Source: Erythrobacter sp. SG61-1L
GTDB lineage: Bacteria > Pseudomonadota > Alphaproteobacteria > Sphingomonadales > Sphingomonadaceae
Assembly (NCBI RefSeq): GCF_001305965.1
Contig: NZ_JXQC01000003.1
Span: forward strand, 2,442,861 to 2,506,860
DNA: 64,000 nucleotides
Reading direction: 5' to 3'
Shown: piece by piece, positions 8,263 through 17,049 of the stretch
Layout: every line of letters begins with the position of its first letter
Position numbering within the stretch: the first letter of the stretch is position 1
Made by a program: the position numbers and the translations under genes
The notes under the pieces: generated by a model
Database searches by the model: none
What the model was told of the DNA's origin: nothing
What the model saw: only the letters and a program-made list of their open reading frames with translations

Positions 8263-9867
8263 ATGAGCCTCGTTCGCAACGTCGGCACGATCGGCGGGCT
8301 GACCGCCATCAGCCGCGTGTTCGGCTTCATGCGCGATATGCTGCTGGCCCGCGTCCTTGGCGCAGGGCTGGCAGCAGATGCGTTCCAGCTTGCCTTCACC
8401 CTGCCTAACACCTTCCGGCGGCTGTTTGCCGAAGGCGCCTTCTCGGTCGCCTTCGTACCGCTCTATTCGCGCGCCCTGCATGGCGCGAACGGACAGCCCG
8501 GTAGTGAGGAGGCGGCGGAAAAATTCGCCGACGACGTGCTGGCCGTGTTCGTCTGGGTGCTGGTGGCATTCAGCGCGCTGGCAATGCTCGCCATGCCGGG
8601 GATCGTCTGGCTTCTGGCCAGCGAGTTCCAGAGCGTGCCCGGCAAATATGAGCTTGCCGTTACCCTCAGCCGGATCACCTTTCCCTATCTTGGCCTGATC
8701 AGCCTGGTCGCCATGCTGTCCGGCCTGCTGAATGCACGGGCCAAATTCGCGCCGGGCGCGGCCGCGCCCGTGCTGCTGAACATCGCGCTGATCTCTTCAT
8801 TGGGGGTCGGCTGGTTTCTGCGCGAACAAGGCGGGACGGACATCACCGTGGCCACTGCGCTGGCATTCGGCGTTTCCGTGGCGGGCCTGTTGCAGCTGAT
8901 CTATCTGGCATGGGAAACCCGCCGGGCGGGCGTGCGCCTGAAGGTCACCTTCCCGAAGATCACGCCCGAAGTGAAGCGGCTCGGCGCACTGATCCTGCCC
9001 GCCACCTTCGGTGCGGGCATCTATCAGATCAGCCAGTTCGTCGACACATTCTTCGCCACCAGCCTGCAACAGGGATCGCTGACCCTGCTCAAGCTGGCGG
9101 ACCGGCTGAACCAGATGCCGCTGGGCATCGTGGGCATCGCACTGGGCACGGCGATCCTGCCCATGCTCTCGCGCCATATCCACGAGGATAATTCCCGCGA
9201 GGCGCAACGGTTGCAGGCCAATGCCTTCGAAATGGGCACATTGCTTACCCTGCCTGCCGCGGCAGCGTTGGCCGTGTGCGCACCTGCCTTCGTCACTGCC
9301 TTCTTCGTAGGCGGGAAATTCACCCCGGCTGACGGGGCGATCATGGCGAATATCGTGGTGGCGCTGGTGGCGGGCCTGCCTGCCTATGTGGTGGTGAAGA
9401 TCCTCAATCCCGGCTTCTTCGCGCGGGAAGATACACGCACTCCGGTGCTTTCCGCGCTGGTCTCGCTGGTCTTCAACATCGCGGTGAACCTCTATGTAGT
9501 GCAGCGTTTCGGCATAGTCGGGCTGGCAGCGGCAACGGCCGCTTCGGCCACACTCAACTGCACGATCCTCTACACGATCCTGCACCGGCGCGGCTGGTTC
9601 CACTTCACCGGCAGGCTGGCCGGGCAAATCGCCCGGCAGATCGTGGCAACCGGCGCGATGGCGCTGGCGCTCTATTTCGTGATGCCGCTGATGGCGGATC
9701 GCTATGCCGGCAATGCCTTCGAACGGGCATGGTCGCTCGCGGTACTCGTGGGCCTCGGCATGGCCGTGTTCTTCGCCATTGCCTATGCCATCGGCGCGCT
9801 CGACAAGGATCTTCTGCGGCAATTGCGGCGTCGGCGCCCGAACAGCAATGCGCTGGATACGGACTGA
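8263..9867 (+). CDS. murJ: Lipid II flippase MurJ (MviN family)
   Basis: Inner-membrane flippase that moves undecaprenyl-pyrophosphoryl-MurNAc-pentapeptide-GlcNAc (lipid II) to the periplasmic face for peptidoglycan synthesis. The 534 residues show the MATE/MOP-fold pattern of about 14 helices. The N-terminus carries conserved family residues: 'ISRVFGFMRDMLLARVLGAG', 'DAFQLAFTLPNTFRRLFAEGAFS' and 'FVPLYSR'. The C-terminal tail is short and Arg-rich. It follows secB closely and precedes a 249-base spacer before trpS. A perfect 8-bp hairpin lies just after the stop. Confidence 0.97.
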   Translation: MSLVRNVGTIGGLTAISRVFGFMRDMLLARVLGAGLAADAFQLAFTLPNTFRRLFAEGAFSVAFVPLYSRALHGANGQPGSEEAAEKFADDVLAVFVWVLVAFSALAMLAMPGIVWLLASEFQSVPGKYELAVTLSRITFPYLGLISLVAMLSGLLNARAKFAPGAAAPVLLNIALISSLGVGWFLREQGGTDITVATALAFGVSVAGLLQLIYLAWETRRAGVRLKVTFPKITPEVKRLGALILPATFGAGIYQISQFVDTFFATSLQQGSLTLLKLADRLNQMPLGIVGIALGTAILPMLSRHIHEDNSREAQRLQANAFEMGTLLTLPAAAALAVCAPAFVTAFFVGGKFTPADGAIMANIVVALVAGLPAYVVVKILNPGFFAREDTRTPVLSALVSLVFNIAVNLYVVQRFGIVGLAAATAASATLNCTILYTILHRRGWFHFTGRLAGQIARQIVATGAMALALYFVMPLMADRYAGNAFERAWSLAVLVGLGMAVFFAIAYAIGALDKDLLRQLRRRRPNSNALDTD

Positions 9868-9875
9868 CCTGCCGC

Positions 9876-9895
9876 CTTCAGGCAAGGGCCTGAAG
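9876..9895 (+). terminator. Hairpin after murJ
   Basis: Perfect 8-bp stem CTTCAGGC / GCCTGAAG around the loop AAGG, starting 9 bases after the murJ stop. No T-run follows, so it is a weak terminator or an mRNA 3'-end stabiliser rather than a clear Rho-independent terminator. Confidence 0.4.
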
Positions 9896-10116
9896 ATCAC
9901 GGGCTTCCTCCATGCGCAAATTGTGATATGCGCCCCGCCCATGGAACGAATCCCATCCTGCTCTTGCATCATGGCCCATATCGGCCGGGGGGCACCAGAG
10001 GAGTCCGGGCGATGGCGTGAGGCGGCATCGCGCGCCGCGCACTGATTTCTCATGCCTGTCGTCTGCATTCGCCAGACGGCAACACCGACAGTTCGTTTTT
10101 CGAAAGTTCCAAAGCA

Positions 10117-11139
10117 ATGCGTATCGTATCCGGCATCCAGCCCACCGGGCAGCTTCACCTCGGCAATTATCTGGGCGCCATCCGCAACTGGGTCCGCATG
10201 CAGGACGAGATGGAAGAAGGCAGCGAATGCCTGTTCTTCCTGGCCGATCTGCACGCCATTTCCATGCCGCACAGCCCGAAAGAGCTGCATTCCGCCACGC
10301 TGGAAATGGTCGCCGCGCTGACCGCCTGCGGGATCGATCCCGATCGTTCCGTCCTGTTCAATCAGGCACAGGTTCCCGCCCATTCCGAACTGCAATGGTT
10401 GCTGAACGGCACTGCCCGCATGGGTTGGTTGAACCGCATGACACAGTTCAAGGACAAGTCCGGCAAGAACCGCGAAGGCGCCAGCATCGCCCTGTTCACT
10501 TATCCGGTGCTGCAGGCGGCCGACGTGCTGCTGTATCAGGCCACTCACGTTCCAGTGGGCGAGGACCAGAAGCAGCATCTGGAACTGGCACGCGACATCG
10601 CCCAGAAGTTCAACAACGACTTCGCCAGTGAAGACAAGCCCGTCTTCACGCTGCCCGATGCGATCATCCCGCCCGACGCCGCCCGGATCATGAGCCTGCG
10701 CGACGGCACATCGAAGATGAGCAAGTCCGATCCCTCGGACATGAGCCGCATCAACCTGACCGACGATGCCGACACCATCATGCAGAAGGTGAAGAAGGCC
10801 AAGACCGATCCCGAACCGCTGCCTTCCGAGGTCGCAGGTCTGGAAGGCCGGCCCGAAGCTGCCAATCTGGTGGGCATCTATGCCACGATGGCCGACACAA
10901 CCGCCGAAGCGGTGCTGGCCGATTTCGCCGGCAAGGGCTTCGGCGCGTTCAAGCCTGCGCTGGGCGATCTGCTGGTGGAAACGCTGGGCCAGATCACCAG
11001 CCGCTTCGTGGAACTGAAGCAGGACCGCGAGGCTCTGGACGCGATTCTGGCGAAGGGTGCGCTCAAGGCCCGCGACATTGCCGGCCCGACTCTGGATGCG
11101 GCCTATGACGCGCTGGGGCTGGTGCGCAGCCACCATTGA
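10117..11139 (+). CDS. trpS: Tryptophanyl-tRNA synthetase
   Basis: Class I aminoacyl-tRNA synthetase charging tRNA-Trp with tryptophan. The 340-residue length is typical. The HIGH-type signature is 'PTGQLHLGNYLGA' (residues 9-21), and the KMSKS loop is intact at residues 200-204 within 'DGTSKMSKSDPSD'. Other family segments are 'FLADLHAIS' (41-49) and 'LLYQATHVPVGEDQKQHLELARDIA' split across residues 138-162, which binds the adenylate. The ATG at 10117 gives the canonical start 'MRIVSGIQPTG'. It is followed by a perfect 10-bp stem that probably terminates transcription. Confidence 0.98.
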   Translation: MRIVSGIQPTGQLHLGNYLGAIRNWVRMQDEMEEGSECLFFLADLHAISMPHSPKELHSATLEMVAALTACGIDPDRSVLFNQAQVPAHSELQWLLNGTARMGWLNRMTQFKDKSGKNREGASIALFTYPVLQAADVLLYQATHVPVGEDQKQHLELARDIAQKFNNDFASEDKPVFTLPDAIIPPDAARIMSLRDGTSKMSKSDPSDMSRINLTDDADTIMQKVKKAKTDPEPLPSEVAGLEGRPEAANLVGIYATMADTTAEAVLADFAGKGFGAFKPALGDLLVETLGQITSRFVELKQDREALDAILAKGALKARDIAGPTLDAAYDALGLVRSHH

Positions 11140-11184
11140 TCGCTATGCCGCAGCCGGAAACGGCAATGGCAGCACAAAATCGCG

Positions 11185-11220
11185 CGGGGCCGCCTTTCCT
11201 TACCGGGATCGGCGGCCCCG
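11185..11220 (+). terminator. Probable terminator of trpS
   Basis: A perfect 10-bp stem (CGGGGCCGCC / GGCGGCCCCG) with a 16-base loop, followed by TTCGCATTTT. It lies 46 bases after the trpS stop. The T-tract is interrupted, so efficiency is uncertain. Confidence 0.65.
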
Positions 11221-11366
11221 TTCGCATTTTCGCACCCCGGATTCCGGCCTGCATTCAACGCCTATTAAGCCAGCCCAAGGCAGGTTAGTGTCAGGATATA
11301 AAGTCTATCAGCGCGGTCTATTGGGGGCGCACTCCCGTTTGCCGGGCATTCCAGAAGAGACCTGAC

Positions 11367-12035
11367 ATGACGATAGAGAAGAATACGATCGGTCGCACGA
11401 TCAAGCTGGTGGTGGTTCCGCTGTTGCTGGCCGCCCTTGCCGCCTGCGCGTCTTCCTTCAAGGCGGACGTCTCCCGTTTCCAGAGCCAGCTTCCCGCGCC
11501 GCAGGGCCAGACTTTCGCCGTGGTGGCCGAAGACCCCAAGCTGGCCGGCGGGCTTGAGTTCTCGCAATATGCCCATCTGGTCGAAGGCCAGATGCAGAAG
11601 CTGGGCTATGAACTGGCCTCGCCAAACAATGCCACGCTGCTCGTCCGCTTCGACTATGGTGTGGATACCGGGCGCGAGAAGGTGACCGGCAGCAGCTTCA
11701 GCCGCGATCCGTTCTGGAGCCCGTGGTACGGCTATCGCGGTTATTACGGCCGTTCGGCCTATTACCGCAGCCGCATGTGGGGCTTCGGCTGGTACGATCC
11801 GTTCTTCGATGATCGCTCGCTTGACAGCTACACCGTCTATACCAGCGGGATCGAACTGAAGATCGACCGCACGGCCGATGGCCAGCGCCTGTTCGAAGGC
11901 AAGGCCCAGGCCGTCTCCACCTCGAACCGCTTGCAATATCTGGTGCCCAATCTGGTGGAAGCCATGTTCACCGACTTCCCCGGCAATTCGGGCGAGACGG
12001 TGCGCATCACCATCGCGCCGGAAAAGAAGAAGTAG
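11367..12035 (+). CDS. DUF4136 domain lipoprotein
   Basis: A 222-residue predicted lipoprotein: an N-terminal hydrophobic stretch ending in the lipobox 'LAAC' (Cys about residue 27), followed by a DUF4136-type domain. A central aromatic, Gly/Tyr/Arg-rich patch (residues about 113-145, rich in 'YYGRSAYYRSRM') is unusual. The C-terminal motif 'VEAMFTDFPGNSGETVRI' resembles the ends of the proteins at 44396 and 45332, so this genome carries at least three related envelope proteins. DUF4136 proteins have no assigned activity. Transcribed alone, with a strong terminator after it. Confidence 0.85.
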   Translation: MTIEKNTIGRTIKLVVVPLLLAALAACASSFKADVSRFQSQLPAPQGQTFAVVAEDPKLAGGLEFSQYAHLVEGQMQKLGYELASPNNATLLVRFDYGVDTGREKVTGSSFSRDPFWSPWYGYRGYYGRSAYYRSRMWGFGWYDPFFDDRSLDSYTVYTSGIELKIDRTADGQRLFEGKAQAVSTSNRLQYLVPNLVEAMFTDFPGNSGETVRITIAPEKKK

Positions 12036-12071
12036 GTCCCCGGCCACCTTCCCGAGGCTGACGGACAAACG

Positions 12072-12101
12072 AAAGGCGGGCCCCGCGGGGTCCGCCTTTT
12101 T
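12072..12101 (+). terminator. Rho-independent terminator after the DUF4136 gene
   Basis: A GC-rich stem of about 12-13 bp (AAAGGCGGGCCCC pairing with GGGGTCCGCCTTT through one G-U pair), ending in TTTTT. It lies 36 bases after the stop codon and before the converging PilZ gene. Confidence 0.9.
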
Positions 12102-12132
12102 CATTTCCGACACTGGCCGGAGTGTAGAGGCT

Positions 12133-12441
12133 TCAGCCGTTCCTGCGCGGCAGGAGCGATTGGCGCAGCCGCGCCAGGATCGGTTCGTACAGCAATTGTT
12201 CGAACATCAGCCCGGCCCGGTCATCTTCCACCCACACCACGGTGGCGGGCTGGTAGCTGAGGCCTTCGAGCTTGATCAGCACCCGGTCATCCGTGCGGAT
12301 GGACCAGGCGCGACGGTCGATCATGCAACCGATGGGGGAGATGTCGAGCACAGGTAACTCCAGCACGCCACCACCGCGAGTGCGGCACTGGGCAATGAGC
12401 TGCCTTGCCTCGTTCGGAGCGTCGATGGACACGCTGGCCAT
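12133..12441 (-). CDS. PilZ domain protein (putative cyclic-di-GMP binding)
   Basis: A 102-residue single-domain protein resembling PilZ: a beta-barrel core with 'RTRGGGVLELPVLDISPIGCMID' (split over residues 20-42), where the 'D-I-S-x-x-G' element is the classical second c-di-GMP motif. The upstream RxxxR part is degenerate, so nucleotide binding is not assured. The ATG at 12441 is chosen because AGGGAA lies 7 bases upstream; the longer reading starts at TTG (12501) with no ribosome-binding site. Partner unknown; it may modulate motility, exopolysaccharide or another process through protein contact. Confidence 0.8.
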   Translation of the reverse strand: MASVSIDAPNEARQLIAQCRTRGGGVLELPVLDISPIGCMIDRRAWSIRTDDRVLIKLEGLSYQPATVVWVEDDRAGLMFEQLLYEPILARLRQSLLPRRNG

Positions 12442-12549
12442 ATCAATATTCCCTGCAGCGCTGCGGGAAAGCGGCTCAATTCCGCGCCCTTGCAGCGCCA
12501 AGGATTAATGATGAATATTGATCAGCAAAGGGCTTAGAGGTCTGGTCAA

Positions 12550-12578
12550 TTTGGGGTGAACAACAAATTTACCCCAAA
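12550..12578. promoter_or_regulatory. Inverted repeat upstream of the PilZ gene
   Basis: Perfect 8-bp arms TTTGGGGT (12550-12557) and ACCCCAAA (12571-12578) separated by 13 AT-rich bases, about 110 bases upstream of the PilZ start. Spacing and AT-rich centre fit either an operator or a hairpin; no T-run follows on either side. Confidence 0.4.
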
Positions 12579-12623
12579 GTAAGCATGTGGCCCAGCACCC
12601 GTCAGGCGCTGGGCACCGCCCGT

Positions 12624-13097
12624 TCAGCCCTTGAGAGAGACGACCCCGCCTGTCGATCCGAAGCCGCCTGTGCCGCGTTCCGTATCGTCAAGCTCGGCCA
12701 CTTCGGACCAGCTTGCCCGCGTAACTGGCGCCAGTACCAGCTGCGCCACGCGGTCGCCCCGGTGAATCGCGAAAGGTTCGCTGCCGAAATTGATCATGAT
12801 GACCTTCAGCTCGCCGCGATAATCGGAATCGATCGTGCCCGGCGTGTTGGGCACGCTGACCCCATGCTTGAGCGCAAGGCCAGAGCGCGGGCGCACCTGA
12901 ATCTCGTAGCCATCGGGAATCGCCACGGCGAGGCCGGTGGCCACAGGATGGCGCATGCCCGGTTCCAGCACCACGTCCTCAGCCGAGAGAACGTCCATCC
13001 CGGCTGCACCGGGCGTGGCATATTTCGGAAGCTCCAGACCCTCGCCATGCGGCAGGCGCTTGACCTGTACCGCAACGTCATTCGAGGGCATCGGCAA
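12624..13097 (-). CDS. dut: Deoxyuridine 5'-triphosphate nucleotidohydrolase
   Basis: Trimeric dUTPase that hydrolyses dUTP to dUMP and pyrophosphate, supplying dTMP synthesis and keeping uracil out of DNA. The 157 residues contain the five family motifs: '[11 protein letters not shown]' (31-41), '[11 protein letters not shown]' (69-79), '[10 protein letters not shown]' (87-96), '[10 protein letters not shown]' (113-122) and the C-terminal '[11 protein letters not shown]' (140-150), which closes over the active site. The start overlaps the 3' end of coaBC by 20 bases; an ATG at 13091 is an alternative. coaBC-dut translational coupling is likely. Confidence 0.97.
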   Translation of the reverse strand: MPMPSNDVAVQVKRLPHGEGLELPKYATPGAAGMDVLSAEDVVLEPGMRHPVATGLAVAIPDGYEIQVRPRSGLALKHGVSVPNTPGTIDSDYRGELKVIMINFGSEPFAIHRGDRVAQLVLAPVTRASWSEVAELDDTERGTGGFGSTGGVVSLKG

Positions 13098-14847
13098 TCC
13101 TTTCCATCAGCTTCAGCGCTACGTCTTCCTTTGGCATCGCGGGCCAGTCCTCGACAGCCTTGGCCGTGACAATATGCACAGTGTTCTGTTCGCCGCCCAT
13201 GGCATCGCCGGTCACGTCATTGGCCACGATCCAGTCCGCGCCCTTGGACTTGCGCTTCTTCTTGGCGTTCTCGATCAGATTGTCGGTTTCCGCCGCGAAG
13301 CCCACCAGCAGCTTGGGCCGCTTGGTGCCCGCCGCCACCGTGGCGAGAATGTCGGGATTTTCGGTCAGCAACAGGGCCGGCGGGGCATTGGCGCGCTTCT
13401 TGATCTTGGCATCCGCAAATTCCTTCGTCCGCCAGTCGGCCACGGCAGCCACCATCACCGCCGCATCGGCAGGCAGCGCTCGCTTGACCGCCTCGGACAT
13501 TTCCAGCGCGGATTCGACGTCGATCCGGTCAACCCCCGGCGGCGTCCTGAGGTGGACCGGGCCGGTCACCAGCGTCACGCGCGCACCCAGAGCGGCGGCG
13601 GCAGCGGCAATGGCGAAGCCCTGCTTGCCCGAGGAACGATTGGCGATGTAGCGCACCGGATCGATCGGCTCATGCGTCGGCCCGGCGGTCACCAGCACAT
13701 GCTTGCCGTAAAGCGGGCGATGCTCGGGCGAAATCTCGAAGCCCGGCTGGCCTTCCAGCGGGTCGTCCAGCACCGAACCCATTTGCGGCATCGAATGTTC
13801 GGGCACGACCGGTTCGGGCGCCGCAGCGCCGGAGCCTGTGTGAACGAGATGATTGATCGCCTCGACATCGGTCGGCGGAGCAGACCGGGCCTTGCCCTTC
13901 TTGGCGAAGAGAGAACCGGTCAGATCGGGCACTGCGTCGATCGGCGCTTCTTCCGGCAACGGTTCCGGCTCCATGCCCGGCTCGGGATAGGCCTTGGACA
14001 GCGCATCCTCGAACGGGGCCTGCGTCGGCACGAAATCGGCCGGGATCGCCGGAATGTCGCCATATTCGACTTCTTCCTCGCGGATGCGGCGCGGCGTGGT
14101 GCGGTGGATCAGCGAAGCAAACAACCCACTGAGGCCACCCTTGGCGGAAGCGGATTCCTCTTCCTCCTCCGGTTCCCAGCTTTCTTCCGGCTCGTCCTCA
14201 GGCTCCAAGGCCTGGAGATAATCGGCAATCTCGTGTCTGCCAGCCCCACCAGCACCGAGCATGCCGGGGTCGACACCCAGCATCTCGGCGATTTCCAGCC
14301 AGACCATTTCCGGCTCGGGCAGTCGCCCGGGGCCGAATTCGCCGCAGGCCATCGGCCCTTCGTCTGGCTGCATCACCCGCACGCCTGCCTGCGTGAGCCA
14401 GGCGACATTACGCTGGGTTGCCTCATGCTCCCACATGCGCACATTCATCGCGGGCACGGCCAGCACCGGCTTGTCCGTGGCGAGAATCAGCGTGGTGCCC
14501 AGATCATCGGCAATGCCTGCCGCCATCTTGGCCAGCAGATCGGCCGTCGCCGGGCAAACCACCACCAGATCGGCCGCACGGCTGAGCTGGATATGGCCCA
14601 TCTCCGCCTCGTCCGTCAGATCCCACAGCGAAGTATGGACCTTGTTCTCGCTCAGTGCCGCAAGCGACATGGGCGTGACGAATTGCGCCCCGCCTTCTGT
14701 GAGCACGCAAGTGACATCGCCGCCGCCCTTGCGGATCAGGCGGACGAGTTCGCACGACTTGTAGGCGGCGATACCTCCACCTACGACCAGCAGGATGCGT
14801 GGTCCCGTCATATGTGCAGCCTGCACCTCCCCGGCCATGAGATTCAT
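13078..14847 (-). CDS. coaBC: Bifunctional CoaBC: PPC decarboxylase / phosphopantothenate-cysteine ligase
   Basis: Two steps of coenzyme A synthesis: the CoaB domain joins phosphopantothenate to cysteine with CTP, and the CoaC flavoprotein decarboxylates the product. Residues about 17-190 are CoaC, with active-site His in '[10 protein letters not shown]' (85-94), 'PAMNVRMW' (132-139) and '[12 protein letters not shown]' (168-179). CoaB starts near residue 380 ('[22 protein letters not shown]', residues 383-404, split). Between them lies an acidic, Pro/Glu-rich stretch of roughly 165 residues not present in typical ~400-residue CoaBC, raising the length to 589. Starts at 14847, 14838 or 14811 are all possible; GGAGGT lies 13 bases before the 14811 ATG. 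Confidence 0.96.
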   Translation of the reverse strand: MNLMAGEVQAAHMTGPRILLVVGGGIAAYKSCELVRLIRKGGGDVTCVLTEGGAQFVTPMSLAALSENKVHTSLWDLTDEAEMGHIQLSRAADLVVVCPATADLLAKMAAGIADDLGTTLILATDKPVLAVPAMNVRMWEHEATQRNVAWLTQAGVRVMQPDEGPMACGEFGPGRLPEPEMVWLEIAEMLGVDPGMLGAGGAGRHEIADYLQALEPEDEPEESWEPEEEEESASAKGGLSGLFASLIHRTTPRRIREEEVEYGDIPAIPADFVPTQAPFEDALSKAYPEPGMEPEPLPEEAPIDAVPDLTGSLFAKKGKARSAPPTDVEAINHLVHTGSGAAAPEPVVPEHSMPQMGSVLDDPLEGQPGFEISPEHRPLYGKHVLVTAGPTHEPIDPVRYIANRSSGKQGFAIAAAAAALGARVTLVTGPVHLRTPPGVDRIDVESALEMSEAVKRALPADAAVMVAAVADWRTKEFADAKIKKRANAPPALLLTENPDILATVAAGTKRPKLLVGFAAETDNLIENAKKKRKSKGADWIVANDVTGDAMGGEQNTVHIVTAKAVEDWPAMPKEDVALKLMERIADALE

Positions 14848-14963
14848 TCAGCCAACCTAGCGCCGCTGTTAACCTAAGGCCAGTCATGCCCGAGTGTGGT
14901 TAAGTTTTGCCTAGCGCCCGCTATCCGGGCATATCCGGATTTCGAGACGGAGGAGAATTTTAG

Positions 14964-15362
14964 ATGCGCCTGATCCTCACCGCCCTGCTGTTCGTTGGCG
15001 GGCTGTTTTTCATCATCAACGGGCTGAGCTTTCTGGCCACGCCGCAATCCTCGGTCGGCAGCTTCGGGCTGGACGCAGCCGGCACCGCAGGCTGGTCCAC
15101 CATTCGCGCGGATATGACCGCCTTCTTCGTGGTCGGCGGTTTCTGCATGGTGTGGGGCGCATGGAAGCGCGCAGGCGACATGCTGCTGGTGCCCGCCGCC
15201 CTGTTCGGCATTGCCTTCACCGGACGGCTGGTGAGCCTGTTTGCCGATGGCAGCTATGAAGGCGCGGCCATGCCCATGGCAATCGAGGCCGCCGTGGTGC
15301 TGGTGTCCATCATGGGCAACCGCATGCTGCCCCACCACAAAGTGGAAGAACTGACGAGCTGA
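14964..15362 (+). CDS. Small membrane protein, DUF4345-like
   Basis: A 132-residue protein with four hydrophobic segments (about residues 4-26, 46-66, 72-92 and 100-118), i.e. a small polytopic inner-membrane protein. 'STIRADMTAFFVVGGFCMVWGAW' (residues 45-67, split across the second helix) resembles the conserved part of DUF4345 proteins, which have no known function. It has a GGAGGAG ribosome-binding site just upstream ('acggaggag'). Divergent from coaBC and followed by a palindromic repeat. Family call is tentative. Confidence 0.75.
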   Translation: MRLILTALLFVGGLFFIINGLSFLATPQSSVGSFGLDAAGTAGWSTIRADMTAFFVVGGFCMVWGAWKRAGDMLLVPAALFGIAFTGRLVSLFADGSYEGAAMPMAIEAAVVLVSIMGNRMLPHHKVEELTS

Positions 15363-15384
15363 GTCAGGATTGCATTCACTTTAT

Positions 15385-15470
15385 CGTCATTGCGAGGGGC
15401 CGCAGGCCACGCGGCAATCCAGGGCGAAACGCGTTTGGCTCTGGATTGCTTCGCTACGCTCGCAATGACG
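15385..15470. repeat. REP-like palindromic intergenic element, copy 1
   Basis: Outer arms CGTCATTGCGAG (15385-15396) and CTCGCAATGACG (15459-15470) are perfect 12-bp inverted repeats. Inner arms GCAATCCAG (15414-15422) and CTGGATTGC (15441-15449) also match, so the whole 86 bases folds into a long hairpin. A second copy lies at 51941-52037 and a degenerate one at 27599-27657. Located between the converging DUF4345 and ubiB genes, so it may also stabilise mRNA ends. Confidence 0.85.
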
Positions 15471-15497
15471 GAACCGCATCAGGCGGAGGCTCTCGCC

Positions 15498-17048
15498 CTA
15501 GCCGATCCACCCCAGCGCCAAGGCACCCCACATTGCCGCGCCGCCGATCAGGGCGGCGGCGGCATAGCCCGGCCAGCGCCGTTCACCGCGCCGTTCCCAG
15601 ATGAGCGGCACCGGATCGAGCGGCGGGGCTTCCGGCGCTCCGCCCTTGGCAGGGAAGCGTTCTTCCAGCCGCCGCAGCATGTCGGGCAGGCGCAGCAGGG
15701 TCTTGAAATCCTCGCGCAGGCGGTCGGCCAGCATGGCCTCGGGGCCAAGCTCGTCGCGTATCCAGCTGCGCACGAAGGGCGATGCGACATCCCACATGTT
15801 GATGGCGGGATTGAGCTGGGTGGCTACGCCTTCCACCATCACCATGGTCTTTTGCAGCAGCAGCAGATGCGGCTGGGTCTGCATGTCGAAATCGCGGGTG
15901 ATGGCGAACAGGCCGTCCAGCATCTGACCAACGGAAAGCTCGCTCACCGGCTTGCCGCGCATCGGCTCGCCCACGGCGCGCAGCGCGGTCGCGAATTCGT
16001 CTACCGAGTGATAACTGGGCACATATTGCGCCTCGAAATGGATCTCGGCCACGCGGCGATAATCGCCGGTAGTGAGGCCATAGAGAATCTCGGCCAGCCA
16101 TTGCCGCGCACGCCGGTCGATCCGGCCCATGATGCCGAAGTCGATGGCCACGATGGTGCCATCCGCCGTCACGAACAGGTTCCCCTGATGCATGTCGGCA
16201 TGGAAGAAGCCCGCGCTGATCGCCTGGGTCAGGAAGGCGAGGACCAGCCTGCTCGACAGCTTGGGCAGATCGTGCCCGGCCGCCTTCAGCGCCTCGACAT
16301 CGCTGATCTTGACCCCGTCGATCCATTCGACGGTCATCACTCGGCCATTGGTGCGGTCCCAGTCGATTTCCGGAACGCGATAGCCTTCGAAACCCTTCAT
16401 CGCGGCGGCCAGTTCGCTGGCAGATGCCGCCTCGCGCCGCAGATCCAGTTCGCGCGCGGTCCAGCGGCGGAAATTCTCGATAGTCAGGCGCGGGCGCAGA
16501 CGCACGGCCTCGCCGCCCAGTGCCTCCAGATGGGCCGCGGCCCATTCATAGGTCTCGATGTCGCGCTCGAAACGGCGGCGGATGCCGGGGCGCAGCACCT
16601 TGATCGCCACAGTGCGCCCGTCGGTCGTCACGCCCTTATGGACCTGCGCGATGGATGCGGCACCCACCGGCACCGGATCGACGCTGGCGAACAAGGCCTC
16701 GAGCGGCTGGCCGAAGCTGCCCTCAATCTCGCGCCTGATCGCCTCGAAGGGCACGGGCGGCAGGCTGTCCTGCAGGCTGAGCAGATTATTCGCCGCATCT
16801 TCACCCACCAGATCGGGCCGGGTGGCAAGCGACTGGCCCAGCTTGATTGCCGCGGGGCCAATGGCCTTGAAGGCGCTGGAATAGTCCGGCTCGCGCGGCT
16901 GGAACGTGCCGAACCGGGCAATCTTGGCCAGCCTGCGCACGGGGGCAGGCGTGTTGGGATCGCGCTCGATCCCGCGCAGCGCACCATGCCGCGCCAGTGT
17001 GCGGCCCCAGGACAGGAGCCGGACAATATGTGTCGCGGGGCTGGTCAC
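15498..17048 (-). CDS. ubiB: Ubiquinone biosynthesis UbiB (ABC1/ADCK-family atypical kinase)
   Basis: Membrane-associated atypical kinase/ATPase needed for ubiquinone synthesis, probably assisting lipid-intermediate handling by the Ubi complex. The 516-residue form contains the KxGQ signature 'AIKLGQSLATRPDLV' (about residues 65-80), the nucleotide-binding lysine in 'AIKVLRPGI', the catalytic-loop equivalent 'FFHADMHQGNLFV' and 'AIDFGIMGR'. A C-terminal hydrophobic helix (last ~20 residues) anchors it. I set the start at the GTG at 17048, one base after the ubiE stop with GGAAGG upstream; the longer reading runs into ubiE. ubiE-ubiB form an operon. Confidence 0.95.
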   Translation of the reverse strand: MTSPATHIVRLLSWGRTLARHGALRGIERDPNTPAPVRRLAKIARFGTFQPREPDYSSAFKAIGPAAIKLGQSLATRPDLVGEDAANNLLSLQDSLPPVPFEAIRREIEGSFGQPLEALFASVDPVPVGAASIAQVHKGVTTDGRTVAIKVLRPGIRRRFERDIETYEWAAAHLEALGGEAVRLRPRLTIENFRRWTARELDLRREAASASELAAAMKGFEGYRVPEIDWDRTNGRVMTVEWIDGVKISDVEALKAAGHDLPKLSSRLVLAFLTQAISAGFFHADMHQGNLFVTADGTIVAIDFGIMGRIDRRARQWLAEILYGLTTGDYRRVAEIHFEAQYVPSYHSVDEFATALRAVGEPMRGKPVSELSVGQMLDGLFAITRDFDMQTQPHLLLLQKTMVMVEGVATQLNPAINMWDVASPFVRSWIRDELGPEAMLADRLREDFKTLLRLPDMLRRLEERFPAKGGAPEAPPLDPVPLIWERRGERRWPGYAAAALIGGAAMWGALALGWIG

Positions 17049-17049
17049 C

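Noticed and set aside
8797-11136. A 779-codon minus-strand frame across murJ and trpS
   Set aside because: It runs antisense to two unmistakable genes; such very long shadow frames are common opposite GC-rich coding sequence.
12937-14877. A 646-codon plus-strand frame opposite coaBC
   Set aside because: Antisense shadow of coaBC; His/Arg/Gly-rich composition and no domain resemblance.
15385-15470. CRISPR or tRNA-like structure at the palindromic repeat
   Set aside because: Nested inverted repeats form a single hairpin; there are no direct repeats with spacers, and no tRNA arms or T-loop sequence.
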